The notes below the pieces were generated by a model. The model was not told where the DNA came from. It ran no database searches and saw only the letters and a list, made by a program, of their open reading frames with translations. Both the position numbers and the translations under genes were made by a program. A stretch of DNA of 64,000 nucleotides from Acanthacorydalis orientalis (lineage: Eukaryota; Arthropoda; Insecta; Megaloptera; Corydalidae), in the NCBI GenBank assembly GCA_034766995.1, contig CM068315.1:39886318-39950317 (forward strand). The letters run 5' to 3'. Positions 40,636 to 53,994 of the stretch are shown here, in pieces. The first letter of the stretch is position 1. Each line of letters starts with the position of its first letter.

Positions 40636-40811
40636 ATATATTGTTATCGTCCATTTTCTGTTCTCATATCTCATCCAAGTTTATATAAGTATTATTTTTT
40701 TTTTAAAAAAATCGATGAACAATATTTATAGTGTGATCATTTTTTCTTCGTATTTTTTATTCCTTTTTCAGTATTCAAGTTGGTATATCATTCAGGCGAG
40801 TCATTATTAAC

Positions 40812-40867
<56 letters not shown>

Positions 40868-41994
40868 ATAATCATGTATGTATGCCTGAATATATGCTGC
40901 TTGCCTGTACGTTCCGGTGTTGTGTTTATTTTAATTAATGTTCATGTTTATAGTCGTTAATTACAAATATCAATTAATTTATTATTCAATTAGTTAATGC
41001 AAAATAATAATTAATTATTATACGAGGTCTATGTTTCATTTAATATTGATACATCAGTCTGATTCGCGAATTAATTATGTATAAATATGTACGAATTCAG
41101 TCGACGGATGGAAGAAACGTACGGTCAAATAATACATAAAATTACATCGTGGGAAATTTAGTTCAACGACAGACTTATGTAAAGCTGTATATTTATATCG
41201 TACGTTGCTCCCTTACCAATATTATTAATATTGTGATTTTTTACTTCCTGTTTCTTTTCATTCACGCGATATTTAAATTATTCGACCGTGATCGAGTACA
41301 AACTAAACTATGAAAGTTTTGTATTGAGATTTATAAACGTTTGTAAGTATTAATTTGTGATTTTATAACATTACGTTAGTTGTTCATTCGAAGAAATCTG
41401 TGTGTTGTTTTTGAGGGTAATGATGTGTTTAAGAAATACATAAATAATAACAATATAGGTCAAGCTTATACGCGTACATGTATAATTCGTTTACAGTTTT
41501 ACCACTCTTTTCCATGTTGTTATAATTTTATGTGTTTACTTATATACACTTTTTTTTAAACTTTAATAGACTTACAAGTCAACAAAAAACAAATCCAACA
41601 TTACAAGATATTTTTTTATCATAAACAATTGTATGTTATGACTAAAAACAGTGAATGTTTTTATTTCATATATTAATTCTTTGATTTCTTGAAAAAGTTT
41701 TGTTTACAGAAATGAAATAATTGAGTGTAAGAACTGTATCGGTCTATTTCAAGAACTATTTTCATAAAAAAACATTGTAATTCTATATATATATTTCATT
41801 ATAATAATAAATATTCATTAATTATTGTAGACGGTTTCGTTTTAATATTTCAATATTTTGTTTATATTTCAATGTATTTCTTTGGATGTCTTTAACAGTA
41901 TATGATATTTCTTGAATTTATTTTTTTTTTAATTTAATTGAATATTTTAAATCCAAGATGTATAACTTCTTTAGTTTTATAATCTACTTCTAGT

Positions 41995-42507
41995 AAGTCG
42001 TTTGATAAGCATAGTAAAAAAAAGCAAGTTAAACCCCGTTTTTTTGGAAAAAATCAATTTTTTTCCCAACATAGTCTCAATTGTGGGCTAAATACTTGGT
42101 CTAGCGAGTCTGCAAAATACGCATTGACGGCGGCGATGACATCCTCATTCGACGAGAATTTCTTCTCATCGAGCCAAATTTTCAAATTTGTGAAGAGGAA
42201 GAAACCGTTCAGAGCCAAGTCCGGAGAAGGATGAGGAATCAATTCGAAGCCTAATTCGTGGAATTGTACCATTGCGACGGTCGATTTGTGGAACGGCGCG
42301 TTGTCCTGGTGAATAGCACGTTTTTGTGCGGCAATCTGAGCCGTTTTTGTTTCAACTCTTCTTTCAAACAGTCCAATAATGTTGCATAATAGGCTTCTGT
42401 TATCGTTTTCCCCTTCGTTAAGTAGTCGATTAGGATGATTCCTTGAGAATCCCAAAAAACAGTGACCATCACCTTCCCAGCCGACAAAACGGTCTTCGTC
42501 TTATTTT
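41995..42507 (-). mobile_element. Truncated mariner, lineage B copy 2
   Basis: Left end GTCGTTTGATAAGCATAG, then minus-strand transposase with only a few frameshifts: SAGKVMVTVFWDSQGIILID, DNAPFHKSTVAMVQFHELGF, LIPHPSPDLALNGFFLF and SSNEDVIAAVNAYFADSLDQ. It includes the second catalytic Asp (HQDN) and the region of the third. It is cut off at about 42507 after the VLSAGK segment, with no right terminus. It is less decayed than the copy at 677. Confidence 0.82.
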
Positions 42508-43884
42508 CAATAATTACACAATATCCATATGGTTCATAATCAATTGTTCCATTCTGAGCTTTTTTATATTTATTAGTTGTTAGTCAATCTTTTTTTTATT
42601 TTCTATTGATTGTGTTATTTATGTTTTACATTTCCCAATAAGAAATTCCTATCTTGAAATAATCTGTTTTTTTATATTTATGTAAGTATATATCAAATTT
42701 GAGAAATATTACAAAATGAATAAAATGAAATATGCTGAAAGAATCAAGAATGCTATATTTCTTAAAAAATACATAAGTTTCTATTTCTATATCATTAGTT
42801 TGTATAATCAAATCATTTAACTAATTCATATTTTCAATAAAGGGGCGAGAGTCTGAAATAAATTACAATCTCTCATCTTGAAAACACTTCCATCTTTTAT
42901 ACCTGCCTTCATCAAAATACTAAATCGTGGTATATATGACAAGTAAAATCTTTTTTCAAAGGAGTGATCCCCTGACACCAAACTGACGTCTTATGGGGAC
43001 GTATTATTATTATTATATTTAAACTTATTTTATGTGTTTTTCTTACTTCGGCGATTTTTTTATAAATAATACAGGCGTCTTTTGCTTTTCATACTGGTTC
43101 TTTTTTATGTTTCAATCACATCAGTCATAACCAGCGTTTGTGTAAAATATTATACTACTTGTATTTTTCATGAGTAATTCTTGACCTGTCAACTTGAACA
43201 GTTCCTCTTGTTTTACAATGAAACTTTTAAATACTAATACAAAATTAAGCTAGAATTTAATATTTTTTTGATAATTGAAACCTTTATAAATTGTAGTTTA
43301 ATTTCGACTCTTTCAACGTAAATGATTTATAAGTATATATATATATACACGTGTATATAAATACATAAATAATTACTATGTCTGCACGTTGTGCTACATA
43401 TGTGGTTATCTCGTGGATACATATACATAAACATGTAATAAAGTACTAAGAAAAATCTACATATCAATAAGGGTTGAAAACATGTACTCGCTCGTTCGCC
43501 GTGTGTTGTAATAAAACATTACACATAACGTCATTTATGACCTCAATGCTGATATATAGAATTTAGGACAGTGCGATATGGTCATACATAAAAATATCAA
43601 GCCGTGCCAGGTCACGCGAATCTTTATTTCAACTAATCAATTACATCAAAAAAAGAAGAAAAAAAAATGGAAAAATCGATTCAAGCCACTGAAAATACTG
43701 GTGTAGAAATATATCTTGACTTTTCGTCCGGATAGAATTACCGTGGCCTTGTTTCATATATATTTTTTTTAATTAACTGTTATACCTTTTTATTAAGTGT
43801 TCTCATTTTTCAATTGTGTTTTTTTATGAACTTACATGAACAGAAAAGCATATCTTATGTATACTTAATTTACAATTTTCAATT

Positions 43885-43916
<32 letters not shown>

Positions 43917-43930
43917 ATACATAATGTATG

Positions 43931-43976
<46 letters not shown>

Positions 43977-44027
43977 GATTTTTTTTCATTTTCAAACTGC
44001 TTTAATTTTGTGCGTTTGTTAAATAAA

Positions 44028-44083
<56 letters not shown>

Positions 44084-47034
44084 CTATATATAGATATTAT
44101 ACATACATATTATATATATAATTTATATTTGCATATTATATATATATATATATATAGATTTTTTTTCATTTTCAGACCGCTTTAATTTTATGCGTTTGTT
44201 AAATAAATCTACATGTTCTATTATTATTATTTTGAAATTAGCGAAATGATTGAATTTCGATATGTACAACCAATACATTTCCCATATACCTAAGACCGAC
44301 TTGATAAAATTTATTTAAACTATTAAAAAACTAAGATACAAACAATAAATGCGTGTAATGAATCCAAAAATAACAGGCGCAACAATCTAAATTGAAGAAA
44401 AAAACTAAAGAAGTTAAAAAAGAAATTCGAAACGAAAACAAATAAGAATCGACTAAAAAATATGATCAGGATGTCAAATATTTGTTAACCGCTGATAAAC
44501 GTGTGCCAGAACTACATAATACAAGAATAGACAATAACCTGTAACTATGTATAATCCTACAAATTGAGAATCATTTACTAATGAATGTTATGAGGTTTCT
44601 AGTACAAGGTCTATCAAACAAGTAAGGAAATTAATATTATAACTCGTGAAGTGGTAACAGTGTAGGAATATACCGCATACCAACTTGTAGCATGTTCCTT
44701 CTTCTACATCTAGTACACATTTTAATGTCGTTAATTTGAATCGAATTGGTGTTGAAAGATTAATTATACGTTTGTTGTGTGTGTAACAATAATAAAAACC
44801 TAAATATTAAACGATACGTGATCACATTCTGTGCGCAATTAAACGAAAGTGACATTGATGTGAACGAAAAATTGAAACGAACTTACGGTAAAAATTCCAT
44901 GTTTCGGGCACGGATGTTTCAAGCACACCATGTTTTCACGTTGTTTTAGCACAAGATGTTTTTAGACACATGAAACGGTGAAAATTATTTAATATACGAG
45001 CTTCAAATGAACGAACTGATTCGCATATCTAACGGATTGTGGCGTTAATTGAAAGAAAATAAAATTTAATAACCCGAGTTGAAATTCGAACATTATTAAT
45101 AGAATATTAACTTAAAGCTGGGAAGTATAAAAACAGTATTTTAAATAAATACAATATGCCACCTTCCGAATTCAGAAGTTTTTTGCATAGAAAAATACTT
45201 TTTTTCTTTCTCGACAGATCTTGTTTCAAGTAATTCTTATTCCTGAAACTGGAGCTTAAGGCGAAATGAAATTATTTTAAGTAAATAGAATTCTTACAAG
45301 GAAATAAAACCGGGGAGATAAAGGAATTGAAATGAAAAATGGTTTAACAAATACAAGAGCTAAAAACGTTAGTAATAAAGGACAGAGATACATTCAAAAA
45401 CTAGTTTAAAGTTTTTTTCGACAGGGAACACTATTATTCAGCATAATATTTTTAAAAAAAGTTTTAATCTCATTAATTTTCTAGAGATTATATATTATTG
45501 AATTATTAATCTAAAGAAAATGTACATCAAATAATTTTCGAAAAAAAATCAATTATATTTAATAAATACCGAGCATAAAAATATTACATTCTTTTAGAAT
45601 TTTATTCTAATATATCTTTATTTTCATTGACATTTTTACAATTATTTACTTCTTTGATATATTCAAAGAGACTATCAGTCACATTCATATTATATTTCAT
45701 TCTAATTACAAAGTTAACATACAGGAATTCCTAAAAAATGTCTCATAAAATTCAGAAGTGGTAAATGGACATAAAATTTTATACAGCGATATATAATGTT
45801 ATACTAGAGTAATACACAAAATACAAACATATGGTTTCCAGTAGAAAGTGAGGAATGGGGTAGAAGGTGTACTTTCCTATTAGAGTAGAAATGTGTGCTT
45901 TTTTTAAATTTTATTCTAAATAAACTCCATTATTTTACTTAAAAATGCCATATTTTTTAAAGAAGCACAGAGTGGGTTATTTAAATTTATAGTAGTTGCC
46001 CTAGGTGTCTTCCACTTTACAAATTAAAATATAATACAAATGAACAAAAATAAACTTTATTCTTTTTGCATCCCTCGATCTGTACACAAATTTACAGACA
46101 TCTTTATAGGACATCCTGTTTAATTCATTTCCTTTCATAACTTTTACATTTATTGATCACTTAGCATAATGCATAAATATTTTCTTCGATTAATTTTCTT
46201 TCTTTTTTCCTTCTATATTTTTCGAGTAAATATATTTATAAATTACATACTCGTTTCTTAATTATTCCAATTCATAATATCTCTAATTTCCATTGATGAT
46301 TTTTATATCTGGTCAGGATAATTAACAATGAAGATATGTTTTTAGTTTGTATCAATTTTTTATATTATCAAATAAAAACAGGTACGCAAAAATTAGAAAC
46401 ACGATCATAAATAAAAAAATAGACTGACTATAATAGGTAATTATAGGTAGAATTTTTGTCGCAGAATGAATTGAATTATTAAAATATCTTTTTGTAAAAA
46501 ATAATGTTTAATAAAACAAAAAAAAGAAGTATAAATATTTATTAGTAAACTTCCGAACTTTTCTAGGAAAGTGAATTGAAATTCAAAGTGACTGTACGGT
46601 TATTCACTATTTAAAATGACTCCAAATAAACTTGACTGCTTTAAAATTATTCATGTGTATCAATGAACTTGAACACGCCAGTTGATTGATGAACTTATTT
46701 TTCTGAAGTGTTGTTTGTTAATTAATAAACAGAGGTTTTTGTTTTTGTACTCTTCATTATTTTGAATGTCATTTAAAATTTTTCTACACAATTATCATCA
46801 AATACAGGTAAATTAACGACTTATTTACTCGTAAATATATTTATTAACGACACAAATATTTAAATTTATTTTTTTACAGAAACGATTCAAACGAAACCAA
46901 TAAAAAAGAAAATAAAATGTTAAGTAGTGTGAAATTCTGTTTGTAATCTATATTTACCTTTTGATGGAATACTTTAGAGCAGTTGACACCGCTAGTCACG
47001 TCAGTTTCTTTTCGTGTCCAGAGAATAATCAAAA
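42508..47034. other. Upstream region of the coiled-coil gene
   Basis: AT-rich with the TA complex at 43885-44215. Slightly more CpG-rich stretches at 43440-43640 and 44840-45020 show no open frame or known domain. No RNA gene was recognised. Confidence 0.4.
43885..44215. repeat. (TA)n complex with a duplicated 55-bp unit
   Basis: TA arrays alternate with two near-identical 55-bp segments (43976-44030 and 44157-44211) containing CATTTTCAAACTGCTTTAAT / CATTTTCAGACCGCTTTAAT and TGCGTTTGTTAAATAAATCT. A tandem duplication of array plus unit. Confidence 0.7.
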
Positions 47035-47141
47035 ATGGCATTACGTGTAAGACACTATACAGGTGAAGATAAGATGGTGGAAACGGTTTCTGAATACGAA
47101 ATGAACGTCACTAATCGAAATAAACAGAGTTTCGTTGACAG
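47035..47141 (+). CDS. Candidate alternative first exon A of the coiled-coil gene
   Basis: ATG in AAAAATGG context with an in-frame TAA three codons upstream, then 35 codons beginning MALRVRHYTGEDKMVETV. It ends in phase 2 at GTATGA. It cannot join the next exon (49924) in frame because that exon shows no acceptor in the right phase. It can join the phase-2 acceptors at 55931 or 59076. Joined to 55931 it would give a 791-aa protein. It could instead belong to a separate small gene. The call rests on start context, donor and phase only. Confidence 0.45.
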
Positions 47142-48019
47142 GTATGAAAGTTAAGACTGTAATATAAACGATTATTAAAACTATAAAACTAGCTAAACAA
47201 TAAATACGGTATTGTCACAATTAGTTTTTACTATAGGTAAAATATAGCTCAATTTACTTTCACAAATACATTTTTAAGTTAATCATTAATCAATTTGATT
47301 ATTGTGTAGTTCGTAGGAAATAAAAATCCAGGTGTGAAAATCGTTTATTTTATATATTTCAATTTTTTCTTACACTTTTTTATTTTACTTACAAAATATT
47401 TTTTTTATTTTTATTACAATTGATATAAGCACGTCTTACGTCTTGTATTGAGCAATTTTTGTAGTAATCATCAGTCACAATCAGTATAATAACTAGAGGT
47501 TTTAAGATTCTTATATTCTGCATGAGCGCTCAATGTATTTATAAACAATATAAAGACTTATTCACTGTTGAAATACAGAATTAATTGTTCTGATAAATAT
47601 TCATAAGTATTAAAACAGTGAATAATCATTTAAATATAATTATGTTAATATATTATTAACATGTGTAATAATAATAATATAAACAGGTGATCTATTAGAA
47701 ATTATACTGCTCGATTAAATCGACACGTTTATTAAACATCAAACGATAAAAAATGTGTCATGAAGTAAGTTTTAAACATTCGGCTTAAGAAAAACTCGTC
47801 TTAAATGTAAAACTTAAAAAGTCGTTTTTGTTATAATAACGCTTGGATGCATGTCACTTGATATAATCTTAGTAGTTGAGTAGTTTATTCTTCGTAATTA
47901 TCTTATACTCCAATTATCACCTTGTTAACGGACAAATTTTAAAAAAGTGATAAATATTTCTAACTTTCTCTAATGTTCTTATAAATAAATTTGAAATTCT
48001 AATATATCAGGCAAAGAAT

Positions 48020-48020
<1 letters not shown>

Positions 48021-48093
<73 letters not shown>
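48021..48093. repeat. (TA)n array abutting mariner 48094
   Basis: About 36 TA units run into the mariner terminus without a gap. Confidence 0.95.
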
Positions 48094-48097
<4 letters not shown>

Positions 48098-48594
48098 GTA
48101 TACAATTTAATTCGGTGTCTTTTACAGAAAATGAATATTTACGAAAAAATGGAATACATTTCAATCCCCAAAATATCCCCCATTATTTTGTATAACTTTG
48201 ATCCATCTGTCGAATAACTGCCGAATCCCTTATCGAAAAAAATGGCGGTTTTGACTCGATGAAGTCGTAATGTATTTTCTGACTTCTACCACTGTTTTAA
48301 CATTTTTTGCATATTTTATGAGTCACAACACCTTCCCCCAAAGCTGAACAAATCATTCTCGCGGCTTTGACATCATTTTTTTAACTGGATACGAAAAGTA
48401 TTCAATGCTGATTTTCGGATGTTATTGTGTTCACTACTGTTTTGTGAAGTTATGCCAATTGCTTATCCTATATATATATATATATAATGTTTTTTAAAAT
48501 TTTTAAGATTGGCACTTGAACATTTTAAAACGACAAGAAATATTTTAATTGAAAACAGAGTTATGACTGAAACAATTTAAAGACACAGAACTAA
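48094..48594 (-). mobile_element. Short mariner relic, lineage A copy 2
   Basis: 501 bp aligned end to end with the 116-589 element, including the transposase N-terminus region on the minus strand. Left end TTAGGTATACAATTTAATTC follows a 70-bp (TA)n array without a gap. A small internal TA run (48472-48487) has grown at a position where copy 1 has ATATATAG. It lies in the intron after alternative exon A. Confidence 0.66.
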
Positions 48595-49923
48595 TTTTTA
48601 CACCTATTAAGTATGGATATTATCTGAGCAAATACAATAATAAATAAGATAATTGATCAAGTAAAAAAATCAAATATTTAAATTGCAATATAAGTTCATG
48701 TTATATTAAAGATATAAATAATAAAGTCTATAAATATTAAATTACGTACAGTACAATTAATAACATAATAACAGATGAAACAGAAGTAATAAATTCAAAA
48801 TGTACAAATAATGTTTACATATATATGATAAGTTATTTAAATAATGCTAAAAAATAAAAATGTTTCTAGCTGAAGTAACAGAACATCTATTAGTTAATGA
48901 GATGTGAAATTAAGTGTGTGATTCATATTTTTTTGCAAGCAAGGTTTTGTTACAAATGATAGATTAGAATAAATATTTTATTGTTAATTTGAAAATAATC
49001 AAATTAAGCCATAGAATATGATATAGATAAATTGTTCACTTGACAATTGTTTATTTTATGTATCAGGTATAAAATATTAACTGATATTTTTGAATAATCA
49101 AATCAAATGAAATAATCTAGTATTTTTCTGACGTGTATAATCTCTCTAATATAGGGGTTAAAATGTATTTCTTACCCCTAAACAAAATCCACAGCATATT
49201 AACAAATATCATTCTTCATAAGAATATAAAGATGTTTACATGCTGTAACCATGACAACCAAGTATATATGTGTAACAAGCTATATCGATCACCGAAAACC
49301 AACAGTAGATTCCATAACAGTGTAACAGTTGATACCGTAACAAACGGGGTAAAAAAATAGTCCAATCTGTTTTTTTTCTCAGTCTCTTAATACTGTTTTT
49401 CCACTTGAACGTTATCTGCAGTGCAATTGTTTGATACAACGAATTAAATACATATATAAAAAACCATAATATTGACCGCTTTCGTGAAATCCTTGATTAA
49501 ACCGTCACATTATCACAGTAGAGCGTGAATTCTATTCGCTAGATACGTATCTCTGAAATCAACCCGCGCTTTACCTAAATGAGGATATGTATTCACGGTC
49601 TATGAACCTACCTGTTTTCATCAAAGACCGCAAACAGTTCTACATATTCAAATAGATGGAAATAATTATGGACTTGCTTAATGAGCGTTCTATGGAATAG
49701 AATTAAACGCGCGGAATAAAATAATTAGTGCACTTTTACAATTTTTCTCTGTTCGTGTATATACGTTTCTTTTATTGTTATTGTATCGGAGATGAATTAT
49801 TTGAGGTTAGATAGTCAGTGTGACAAGACATTCGCGCTCATTTCTCTACAATGGCGGTGCATATATTCGATTGTTGTTCGTATTGTTTAAAAAAGAACAC
49901 GTTTATGTGTCGATATATACGAA

Positions 49924-49996
49924 ATGTCATATACAGTAGAGAATAAACCGAGATCTTTGGTAGAACAGAAACGTTTACAGTGGGCGAAAGAACGCG
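49924..49996 (+). CDS. Coiled-coil protein (CCDC66-like, tentative), first exon B
   Basis: ATG at 49924 with an in-frame upstream TAA. Reads MSYTVENKPRSLVEQKRLQW and continues AKER, ending in phase 1 at a strong GTGAGT donor. The SLVEQKRLQWAKERE motif, completed by the next exon, resembles the short 'EQKR-QW-KE' segment found in CCDC66-type centrosomal/ciliary proteins. That resemblance is from memory of the family and is not a database result. The upstream 400 bp are relatively CpG-rich, as expected of a promoter. Another short open frame starting at 49850 ends before useful length and overlaps out of frame. Confidence 0.68.
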
Positions 49997-50701
49997 GTGA
50001 GTTTTATTCACACACACATTTTATTTTTATTTTATTAGTTAGTGCGAGAAAGTGCAGATATTTATTTTTCATATTGTAATATCAAAAATACATATTACAT
50101 TGATTGTATTTTTAAATATATTTTGAAGTTTGTACCAATTTTAACAAATATTTTATATAAACATAAATACGATATTTAACATTCACTAATCTGCCAATAT
50201 TTAAAAACATTTATAAACAAACAAATTTTCTTTTAATTCTTGCAGTAGTTAAATAGATAAACTACATATTTCTATTTTTATTTAATTACGATTGAATCAA
50301 ATTCATATATTTATTAATAAATAAATCAAGTACTCATTTTGAAATAAACTTTTTATCCTTCACATTTCAAATACTTGACTATTATATAATTATTAAATAA
50401 TCAGTTCGATGTGGTATTTCGGGAAGAGATTTTTATATAGAAATATACAAAAATATTGAAATAGTTACTGAATATAAAAAATGTTTTTTTCTTTTAAAAA
50501 AATAATAATGCAGTTATATATTTTTTAATCTGTCGAATGAAATATATTTCTTAAATTGAGGATTAAGGAAAAAATATCTGTTTCGATCGAAAGATATTTT
50601 TTTATGTTGTAATATTTATTCAAATGTAATAAAATACAACAAAAATGAATATTTATTGTTGTTAAAAAAATATATTCTTAACTATTCAACATTTAGAAAT
50701 A

Positions 50702-51191
50702 CAGTGGAATCCGGTTATTAAGATCACTTTGCGGCTTGCAATTTTTGATAACAATAACCGGCCGATAACACTAAACAAAGGATAAAAATATTCATTATTG
50801 AACTCAATTTATTACAAACAATTATGACATTTGTACAATTTATATTTATCACAAAATGTACACTTAAAACAACATTACATATTTATATATGCTACATTTC
50901 TTATAAACAACTGTTTTTGAAAACAACATAAAATTTATTTGAAAAACTTTAAGTGTTGTCTGTCGTTTGTTTGCGTTTATTAGTAATGTGAATTTAGTAC
51001 GAATTTGTTAAGAATTCTTATCGTTTGTCCCCAAGTGTAATTATCAGAAGTGATAACAATAGCAGAAGTTTGATTATAATAGGCGGATTATTTTTAACTA
51101 ATTTTATATAGAGTGTTTTGGGATCGACTGATTATGATAACAATAGCCGATTGATAACATTATCCGTGGTTAAAACAACCGGATTCCACTG
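50702..51191. mobile_element. pogo-like MITE in coiled-coil gene intron
   Basis: 490 bp with TA on both sides. The inverted ends CAGTGGAATCCGGTTATTA and complement of CAGTGGAATCCGGTTGTTTT match for 16 bp. Second-order repeats of GATAACA(A)TA(A/G)CCG are near both ends. No ORF. TA duplication with CAGT ends is typical of pogo/Tigger-type non-autonomous elements (inference). Confidence 0.72.
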
Positions 51192-51627
51192 TATTAATAT
51201 CGAAATTGATAACCAAGATTTTATAAATCACTAAAAGATCTCTTAATCCACCGTTAGGCGTTCTATAAGAAATAGTAAAATAAGTAAATATATTTTAAAA
51301 AAATATTTATATTGTAAAGTTTCAATAACTAAAAGTTCTTGGGGTATTAAAAATTATTTTAGGGGTTTCTTCTATTTTTAAATTTTCATCGCAGCATATC
51401 AATGAATGCTTTTTTTGTGAAATATTTGTTTTGAAATCAAACAAAATTTTAAGTGATTGAGGAAAACGTTTTTTAGTTTATTTCTTTTTTAAATATAAAG
51501 ATAAGATCACACTTTTCAAAATCAAATTTTGTTTATTTTTGTAAAAATTCTAAATAATAATATATATATTCTTTAAATATTGTTGATGTCATTATTCATA
51601 ATAGCTCTAGTTCTTTGCCTATGTGTG

Positions 51628-51629
51628 TG

Positions 51630-51663
<34 letters not shown>

Positions 51664-51692
51664 TATACATACATATATGTATGTATGTACAC
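51628..51692. repeat. (TG)n(TA)n(CA)n microsatellite
   Basis: TGTGTG, TATATA and ACACAC blocks in the coiled-coil gene intron; TA arrays also occur at 53217-53255, 55192-55230 and 58493-58519. Confidence 0.93.
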
Positions 51693-52248
51693 ACACACAA
51701 GGCGATGTCAACGTTCTTAATAATTTATTCAACTCTAATTTCGATACTTATATGTATCGACCACTTAAAAGCTGTATTATTGAGCTTGATATAATTTCAT
51801 TATTAAAAACTGATATTATTTTTTAATACAAATATGTATATATTAAAAAGTTAATTTTGGGAAAGTCTTGTTTTATCTATATTATTTCTTAGATAGTACC
51901 AATTATCAAAAAAATAGAATAATTTTCAGTAAATAATTTCAGAAATTTAGAAAGGCACGTACGTTTTTATTGTTAAATAGTATTTGAAAACCGGATGATT
52001 GTTTGAAAACAGTGTAATTTAAATAAAATTAGAAAAACTAGTAAAGCGATACAAATATAAAATTGGTTGTGCACCGATCCTTGTAAAGAATTACCGTGTT
52101 ATTATTTCGTAACGGAGTTTGTGCGGACTTTTGCAATTATTCTCATTATTGTATTTGTAAGCATATGTTTCAGTGAATAAATAGAAAGTATCGTTAACAA
52201 TTAACAACAATTTAATTGTCGCCAAAATTATATATATATATATACATA

Positions 52249-52282
<34 letters not shown>

Positions 52283-52290
<8 letters not shown>

Positions 52291-53215
52291 AAAAATTCCG
52301 TGTCTTTAAATAAAATCAATCATAACTTTATTTTAAATTAAAATATTTTTTCACTGTTTTTGGATTTAAAGTGACAACCGTAACTTTTAATAACATTCTA
52401 TATCTTGGCCAAGCAGTTGGAATAACATCACAAAACAGTAGTGAATACCATGGCATCCGAAAAGCAGCATATTAGGCATTGCATTCTTTTCGTATCCCGG
52501 TTGAAAAAAATACTGCCGAAGCTACAGGAGTAATTTGTTCGGCTTTGGGAGAAAGTGTCGTGAAGCATAAAATATGCAAAAAACAGTAAGACAATAGAGG
52601 TGGGTCGAAAATGCATTAGGGCTGGTTTACATTAGGATAGTAAGCGGTAGAGTATACTAGTCTACTTTTTCCTTAAACGTCTACTCTACCAGCATCTACA
52701 GTTTGATCCGTTTACACAAAGCTAGTGGTTTGGTAGAGAAAAGTTTAGTTTCAAGTTTAAAATAACCAATCACCGACCTCCATAAATAAAAACAAAACTT
52801 GTAAATACACATTTCGCGCACGACTACTCGACTCTACTGCAGTAATTGCGTTAATTTTATAGTGGGGGAAGAGGCTAGTAGAGTGTACTATTCCACATGT
52901 ACTTATCACTCTACTTGATACTACCTTTAGTACTCTACTTTCACTATCTCAGTGTTTACATTATGCTAGTAACGGGATAGTACGCTCTCTACCACCGTAC
53001 TCTACCGCTTACTATCCTAATGTAAACCAGTCTTTAGGACTTCATCGATTCAAAACCGCCATGTATTTTTCGACAAGTGGTTCGTCATTTACCCAACAGA
53101 TGAAATAACGTTATAATGAATAATAGGAGATATTTTGAATATTGAAATGTATTCAGTTTTTCCGTAAATAATCATTTTCTATAAAAATGGCTTCGAATTA
53201 ATTTATATTAAACAT

Positions 53216-53219
<4 letters not shown>
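52283..53219 (+). mobile_element. Short mariner relic, lineage A copy 3, split by a MITE
   Basis: Third copy of the 116-589 element, in opposite orientation. The start MASEKQHIRHCILF is on the plus strand at about 52450. After a frameshift it continues as KNTAEATGVICSALGESVVK, a typical mariner N-terminal region. Copy sequence resumes at 53037 after a 415-bp insertion. Both outer ends run straight into (TA)n arrays (52230-52282 and 53217-53255). Confidence 0.72.
52619..53033. mobile_element. PIF/Harbinger-like MITE with TTA duplication
   Basis: 415 bp. The termini share about 33 bp of inverted identity (CTGGTTTACATTAGGATAGT, then AAGCGGTAGAGTA). TTA lies directly outside both ends (52616-52618, 53034-53036). 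The empty site is readable because the host repeat has two other copies lacking the insertion. Interior is rich in TAGTAGAGT-like words and has no ORF. TTA duplications and a GGGC-type end point to PIF/Harbinger; the superfamily assignment is inferred. Confidence 0.75.
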
Positions 53220-53259
<40 letters not shown>

Positions 53260-53994
53260 TTCTGTTTGTTATATTTAAACAAAATAAATGCACCTATTTA
53301 CAATGTACGAATAATAAGAGTTAAAAATATCATAAATAGTAATTAATACAAGACCATAAAACTAATTCTTTATAGAAATTACTATCATTGCATTTGTTAT
53401 CCAGTGATACATTATTCTATAAGGAACTGCTCTACTGATTTATGATTGATTTTATGATTTAATTATTACTGATTTTCTGATTCAATCCATTATTAAAGAC
53501 TTTCACTCTAAGAAGTAATATATTTCTAATATGCAAGAAGTGTTTAAATCTAAAATCTTTATTAACGATTACTTTCTTTACCTCACTTTTTCTATAATAA
53601 ATTGCCATTTATATAAAAATATCTTAAGAAAATAACTTTTTAATTTTTTTATTAATACTTTATTACAAATATATGTGTTATATATATATGTATAAATTGT
53701 AAACTACATTTATGAATCTCATAAGCCTAATTAGACAAATTATTAATCAGTAGTTGTCCTAATGATTCATTTAGGAGCGTTTTTAGTTTTTTAACATTAT
53801 CAATATGTTTAACAATGTCAATGTAATATATAAGTTGTTTGAAAACTGCAGAGTATGCTGATATTACTTAATAAGTACCACAAGAACTGCCGACATCAAT
53901 AAAAGTTATTTATATTAATTATTACAGAAATTAAAATGATCAATGATATAAAAAATAATATTTTTCAGTTTAACAGGTTTTATATGTTATAATT

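Noticed and set aside
49133..49439. Overlapping 67-75 codon frames on both strands
   Set aside because: No splice sites, domain or composition signal; chance frames in the intron after exon A.
47035..49996. Direct splicing of exon A (47035-47141) to exon B (49924-49996)
   Set aside because: Exon A leaves phase 2, but every AG within or just before exon B would need phase 1 or runs into a stop.
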